Origin: Bacteroidaceae bacterium
Lineage (GTDB): Bacteria; Bacteroidota; Bacteroidia; Bacteroidales; Bacteroidaceae
Direction of reading: 5' to 3'
DNA length: 9,854 bases
Assembly (NCBI GenBank): GCA_017548225.1
Contig: JAFYMV010000241.1
Coordinates: 1 to 9,854 of the forward strand
Shown here: in pieces, positions 6,774-9,854 of the stretch
Numbering within the stretch: position 1 is the stretch's first letter
How the letters are laid out: each line of letters opens with the position of its first letter
Made by a program: the position numbers and the translations under genes
The notes under the pieces: model-generated
Database searches by the model: none
Told to the model about the DNA's origin: nothing
What the model saw: the letters and a program-made list of their open reading frames with translations, nothing else

Positions 6774-7946
6774 ATGGGATTGAGACAATTAGTAGACAAG
6801 ATTAAGCCGAACTTCGAGAAGGGTGGCAAGCTCCACGCTTTCCGTTCAGTATTCGGTGGGTTCGAGACATTCCTCTTCGTTCCCAACCATACCGCCAAGA
6901 GCGGCTCAAACATCCACGACTGCTTCGATAGCAAGCGTATGATGATTATGGTGTGCCTCGCACTGGTACCCGCGCTCCTCTTCGGTATGTACAATGTAGG
7001 TTATCAGCACTATTTGGCTGCCGGTATGCTCGAGGCTGCAACTTTCATGCAGGTGTTCGGCTACGGTTTCCTCGCTGTATTGCCCAAGATTATCGTTTCT
7101 TACCTCGTTGGTCTCGGTATTGAGTTTACCGTAGCTCAGTGGAAGGGTGAGGAGATCCACGAAGGTTTCCTCGTGTCGGGTCTTATCATCCCAATGATTG
7201 TACCCGTAGGCACTCCCCTTTGGATCATTGCGGTGGCTACTGCTTTCGCTGTAATCTTCGCTAAGGAAATTTATGGTGGTACAGGTATGAACATTTTCAA
7301 TGTGGCACTCGTAACACGCGCATTCATCTTCTTCGCATACCCCAGCGTAATCTCTGGTGATGCCGTATGGGTAGCTGACCAAGCTATTCTCGGACTTGGT
7401 GCCGACATCGACGGATACACCGCTGCTACCGCTCTTGGTGTTGCTGCGACCTCTGGTGCTGCTCCCGCGTGGGATATGAATATGGTATGGGGTCTTATCC
7501 CCGGCTCAATCGGTGAGACCAGCGTTGTGGCTATCGGCCTCGGTGCACTCATCCTCTTGGGTACCGGCGTTGCTTCATGGAAGACCATGCTCAGCGTATT
7601 CGTTGGTGGTGGTTTGATGGCTTGGGTATTCAACTTGTGCGGCTCTGCTGACAATGCTGTGGCCATGATGCCTTGGTATCAGCACCTCGCTCTCGGTGGT
7701 TTCTGTTTCGGTGCCGTATTTATGGCTACTGACCCTGTTACCTCATGCCGCACAGAGTGTGGTAAGTACATCTACGGTTTCCTCATCGGTGTTGTAGCTA
7801 TCATCATTCGTGTGCTCAACCCTGGTTATCCCGAAGGTATGATGCTTGCCATCCTGTTGATGAACCTCTTTGCTCCGCTCATCGACTACTATGTATACCA
7901 GTCAAATGTTTCAAAGCGTGCCAAGCGTGCTGCTAATAGCAAGTAA
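6774..7946 (+). CDS. nqrB: Na+-translocating NADH:quinone reductase subunit B
   Basis: NqrB is the largest membrane subunit of Na+-NQR. It holds a covalent FMN and riboflavin and takes part in quinone reduction and sodium translocation. The 390-residue protein has a soluble amino-terminal stretch (1-54) and then about ten hydrophobic helices from residue 55 to 376. The flavin-transfer site is DGYTAATAL (213-221), with Thr219 as the expected FMN attachment residue. The conserved C-terminal block TDPVTSCRTECGKYIYGFLIG (319-339) is followed by RVLNPGYPEGMMLAILL (346-362), as in other NqrB proteins. Two cysteines, 325 and 329, lie in the TDPV block where I recall non-cysteine residues in the Vibrio protein. 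The protein is slightly shorter than Vibrio NqrB (about 415). It starts 3 nt after nqrA and ends 23 nt before nqrC. Attachment of FMN needs an ApbE-type transferase, which is not in the window. Confidence 0.97.
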   Translation: MGLRQLVDKIKPNFEKGGKLHAFRSVFGGFETFLFVPNHTAKSGSNIHDCFDSKRMMIMVCLALVPALLFGMYNVGYQHYLAAGMLEAATFMQVFGYGFLAVLPKIIVSYLVGLGIEFTVAQWKGEEIHEGFLVSGLIIPMIVPVGTPLWIIAVATAFAVIFAKEIYGGTGMNIFNVALVTRAFIFFAYPSVISGDAVWVADQAILGLGADIDGYTAATALGVAATSGAAPAWDMNMVWGLIPGSIGETSVVAIGLGALILLGTGVASWKTMLSVFVGGGLMAWVFNLCGSADNAVAMMPWYQHLALGGFCFGAVFMATDPVTSCRTECGKYIYGFLIGVVAIIIRVLNPGYPEGMMLAILLMNLFAPLIDYYVYQSNVSKRAKRAANSK

Positions 7947-7969
7947 TAATCCAATAATCGAATACTATT

Positions 7970-8725
7970 ATGAATACGAATAAGAATTCCTATACATTTA
8001 TATATGCTTCGGTTATGGTTATTATCGTAGCATTCCTTTTGGCCTTCGTTTCTTCTGTATTGAAGCCCATTCAGCAGAAGAATGTTGAGCTCGACAAGAA
8101 GAAGCAGGTACTCGCAGCCCTTAACATCTTTGAGAAGGATGCCGAAGCTGCTTACGCCACATTTGTGAAGGCAGACCAGCTCCTTGCTGCCGATGGTAGC
8201 GTAGCTGCAGAGAATGGTGGTTTCGCTATTGAAAACTCTGCCGTTAATGCAGAGAAGCTCCCTCTCTATGTTTGTGAGGTTGAGGGCGAGACCAAATATG
8301 TGCTCCCTCTCTACGGCGCAGGTCTTTGGGGCCCCATCTGGGGTTATGTAGCACTCAACGCTGACAAGGAAACCATCTATGGTGTATACTTCTCACATGC
8401 AGGTGAGACCCCCGGTCTCGGTGCTGAAATCACTAACCGCGATAAGTTCCAGGTACCCTTCATCGGTAAGAAGGCACTCAATGCCGACAACGAGGTTGTT
8501 ATCAGCGTCGTTAAAAACGGCAAAGTGCAGAATCCCGAGTGCGAAGTTGACGGTATCTCTGGTGGTACTATCACATCACAGGGTGTAGATGCTATGCTTA
8601 AGAGCAGCATCGGTCTCTATAAGGCATTCCTTGCTGAGAGCGCTTGCTGCGCTGAGGGTCTAGAGTGCTCCGAGAACTCTGAGTGTACAGTAGAGTGTGC
8701 TAACGAAGAAGTTGTTAACGAATAA
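7970..8725 (+). CDS. nqrC: Na+-translocating NADH:quinone reductase subunit C
   Basis: NqrC carries a covalent FMN in a domain on the outer face of the inner membrane. The 251-residue protein has one N-terminal membrane helix (about 10-31), followed by a soluble FMN-binding domain. That domain includes LPLYGAGLWGPIWGY (112-126), the HAGETPGLGAEI block (143-154) and the flavin-attachment motif DGISGGTITS (194-203), with Thr200 as the attachment residue. The motif has glycine where many homologues have alanine (SGAT). The protein ends in an unusual acidic, cysteine-rich tail: cysteines 226, 227, 233, 239 and 243 lie within the last 26 residues, beyond the conserved domain that ends near GLYKAFLAE. 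ATG at 7970 gives a normal short cytoplasmic lead (MNTNKNSYTF). The stop is followed after 18 nt by nqrD, with a strong Shine-Dalgarno sequence between them. Confidence 0.97.
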   Translation: MNTNKNSYTFIYASVMVIIVAFLLAFVSSVLKPIQQKNVELDKKKQVLAALNIFEKDAEAAYATFVKADQLLAADGSVAAENGGFAIENSAVNAEKLPLYVCEVEGETKYVLPLYGAGLWGPIWGYVALNADKETIYGVYFSHAGETPGLGAEITNRDKFQVPFIGKKALNADNEVVISVVKNGKVQNPECEVDGISGGTITSQGVDAMLKSSIGLYKAFLAESACCAEGLECSENSECTVECANEEVVNE

Positions 8726-8729
8726 TAAT

Positions 8730-8735
8730 AGGAGG
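8730..8735 (+). promoter_or_regulatory. Strong Shine-Dalgarno sequence for nqrD
   Basis: AGGAGG lies 8 nt upstream of the nqrD ATG at 8744, a full match to the core anti-Shine-Dalgarno. The other complete starts in this window (nqrA, nqrC, nusA, rimP, infB) show A/T-rich regions without such a match. It decides the nqrD start and is atypical for a Bacteroidota gene. Confidence 0.8.
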
Positions 8736-8743
8736 AAACAGTT

Positions 8744-9379
8744 ATGTCATTATTTTCAAAGCAGAATATGGAGGCGCTGAAGACTCCTCTGGGCATGAAC
8801 AACCCTGTTACCGTACAGGTACTCGGTATCTGTTCTGCATTGGCAGTAACAGCCCAGCTCAAGCCCGCCATCGTAATGGGTCTTTCTGTTACCATTATCG
8901 TGGCTATGGCTAATGTGATTATCTCATTGCTCCGCAACACTATCCCCAACCGCATTCGTATCATCGTGCAGTTGGTAGTGGTTGCTGCGCTCGTAACTAT
9001 CGTAAGTGAAATCTTGAAGGCATTTGCCTATGATGTGAGCGTCGAGCTCTCGGTTTACATCGGTCTTATCATTACCAACTGTATCCTCATGGGTCGCCTC
9101 GAGGCTTTCGCTATGGCTAATGGTCCTTGGCCTTCATTCCTCGATGGTATCGGTAATGGTCTCGGCTATGCTAAGATTTTGGTTATCGTGGCGTTCTTGC
9201 GTGAGTTGCTCGGTAGCGGTTGTCTCTTCGGCTACCAAGTAATCCCGCAGTGGTGCTACGAGCATGGTTACATCAACAACGGTCTCATGCTGATGCCCCC
9301 CGCAGCCCTCATCATCGTAGGTTGCATCATCTGGTACCAGCGTGCCCGTCACACTGAGTTGCAAGAAGAACAGAACTAA
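8744..9379 (+). CDS. nqrD: Na+-translocating NADH:quinone reductase subunit D
   Basis: NqrD is a small integral membrane subunit of Na+-NQR that pairs with NqrE. The two are inverted-topology homologues that share an intramembrane [2Fe-2S] cluster. The 211-residue protein has about six hydrophobic helices and matches the length of Vibrio NqrD (210). The two expected cluster cysteines are present: Cys30 in LGICSALAV and Cys113 in ITNCILMGR, one residue offset from the Vibrio numbering 29 and 112. The conserved GNGLGYAKILVIVAFLREL block (137-155) is also present. ATG at 8744 is set by AGGAGG 8 nt upstream. The gene is followed by a 52-nt gap with a heptamer repeat before nqrE, the widest gap in this operon. 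Confidence 0.97.
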   Translation: MSLFSKQNMEALKTPLGMNNPVTVQVLGICSALAVTAQLKPAIVMGLSVTIIVAMANVIISLLRNTIPNRIRIIVQLVVVAALVTIVSEILKAFAYDVSVELSVYIGLIITNCILMGRLEAFAMANGPWPSFLDGIGNGLGYAKILVIVAFLRELLGSGCLFGYQVIPQWCYEHGYINNGLMLMPPAALIIVGCIIWYQRARHTELQEEQN

Positions 9380-9382
9380 TTA

Positions 9383-9413
9383 ATTGACAATTGACAGTTG
9401 ATAATTGACAATT
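9383..9413 (+). repeat. Heptamer tandem array between nqrD and nqrE
   Basis: Four consecutive 7-nt units read ATTGACA, ATTGACA, GTTGATA and ATTGACA, followed by a partial unit ATT. The array begins 4 nt after the nqrD stop and ends 18 nt before the nqrE ATG. Unlike the other two arrays in this window it has no inverted partner, although CAATTG-type units give it weak local self-complementarity. It would be transcribed in the nqr mRNA. Confidence 0.85.
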
Positions 9414-9431
9414 ATTAAAGAAGAAAGAATT

Positions 9432-9854
9432 ATGGAACATTTTATTAGTCTTTTCGTCCGCTCCATTTTCGTGGACAATATGATTTTCGCATTCTTCTTG
9501 GGTATGTGTTCTTACCTTGCCGTATCAAAGAATGTGAAGACAGCTCTCGGCCTCGGTGTAGCGGTAACCTTCGTGTTGCTCATCACCTTGCCCGTGAACT
9601 ACTTGTTGCAAACTAAGGTTCTCGGCCCCAACTGTTTGGTTGAGGGTGTCGACCTCAGTTTCTTGGCCTTTATCCTCTTCATCGCCGTTATTGCCGGTAT
9701 CGTACAGTTGGTCGAGATGGTAGTAGAGCGCTTCAGCCCCTCGTTGTATGCTTCGCTCGGTATCTTCTTGCCCCTTATCGCCGTTAACTGCGCCATCATG
9801 GGTGCTTCGCTCTTCATGCAGCAGCGCATCACTATGGATCCTAACAACACACAG
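9432..9854 (+). CDS. nqrE: Na+-translocating NADH:quinone reductase subunit E (5' part, truncated by window edge)
   Basis: NqrE is the membrane partner of NqrD in Na+-NQR and completes the shared [2Fe-2S] site and the ion path. The first 141 codons are present, of roughly 200 in the family, and the frame runs open to the window edge. The protein starts MEHFISLFVRSIFVDNMIF, typical of NqrE. Cys26 (GMCSYLAV) and Cys120 (AVNCAIMG) fall at exactly the positions of the Vibrio cluster cysteines. Hydrophobic helices are visible at about 10-30, 36-60, 76-98 and 105-128. ATG at 9432 is preceded by an A/G-rich stretch (GAAGAAAG), at best a weak Shine-Dalgarno sequence. It follows nqrD after a gap carrying a heptamer array. 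nqrF, the FAD and Fe-S subunit that oxidises NADH, is expected downstream. Confidence 0.96.
   Translation, partial: MEHFISLFVRSIFVDNMIFAFFLGMCSYLAVSKNVKTALGLGVAVTFVLLITLPVNYLLQTKVLGPNCLVEGVDLSFLAFILFIAVIAGIVQLVEMVVERFSPSLYASLGIFLPLIAVNCAIMGASLFMQQRITMDPNNTQ

Noticed and set aside
6222..6788. 188-codon minus-strand frame opposite nqrA
   Set aside because: It is a long antisense frame, as often arises from biased codon use in a well-expressed gene. The sense frame is unmistakable NqrA.
5421..9854. Rnf complex instead of Na+-NQR
   Set aside because: NqrD/E resemble RnfE/A, but the operon begins with NqrA and has the nqrA-B-C-D-E order, with a single-helix NqrC of NQR type and no RnfB or RnfC ferredoxin-like gene.

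Overview
The window carries two divergently transcribed housekeeping operons of a Bacteroidota member, most likely order Bacteroidales. The assignment rests on the gene order, Bacteroidota-style RimP and NusA sequences, two exact matches to the TAnnTTTG -7 promoter element on opposite strands, and A/T-rich start regions that mostly lack Shine-Dalgarno sequences. I cannot place it at genus level.

Left part, minus strand (reading 5224 down to 1): rimP, nusA, infB, then a cvpA-family membrane-protein gene cut off by the window edge. This is the ancestral ribosome-maturation / transcription-elongation / translation-initiation operon: RimP matures the 30S subunit, NusA binds elongating RNA polymerase, and IF2 loads initiator tRNA. 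Its promoter is predicted at 5236-5266. The leader contains a small hairpin followed by a T run, a possible attenuator.

Right part, plus strand (5421 to the end): nqrA, nqrB, nqrC, nqrD and the first 141 codons of nqrE, encoding the Na+-translocating NADH:quinone reductase (Na+-NQR). This respiratory complex oxidises NADH, reduces quinone and exports sodium. The flavin-attachment threonines of NqrB (Thr219) and NqrC (Thr200) and the four Fe-S cysteines of NqrD (30, 113) and NqrE (26, 120) are all visible, so the complex looks functional. nqrF, the NADH-oxidising subunit, should lie just beyond the right edge.

The core genes are ordinary. The unusual material is between and at the ends of genes. 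Three within-operon gaps each carry a short tandem-repeat array of 7-8 nt units: infB/cvpA, nusA/infB and nqrD/nqrE. The unit sequence differs at each site. Two sites hold the array twice in inverted orientation, forming long imperfect hairpins around a unique insert. NqrC also ends in a cysteine-rich tail, and nqrD has a strong Shine-Dalgarno sequence that is unusual for this phylum. I see no mobile-element gene, CRISPR array, tRNA or rRNA, and no gene-free stretch longer than about 265 bases. Nothing in the window supports a whole new biological system; the repeat arrays are the best lead.
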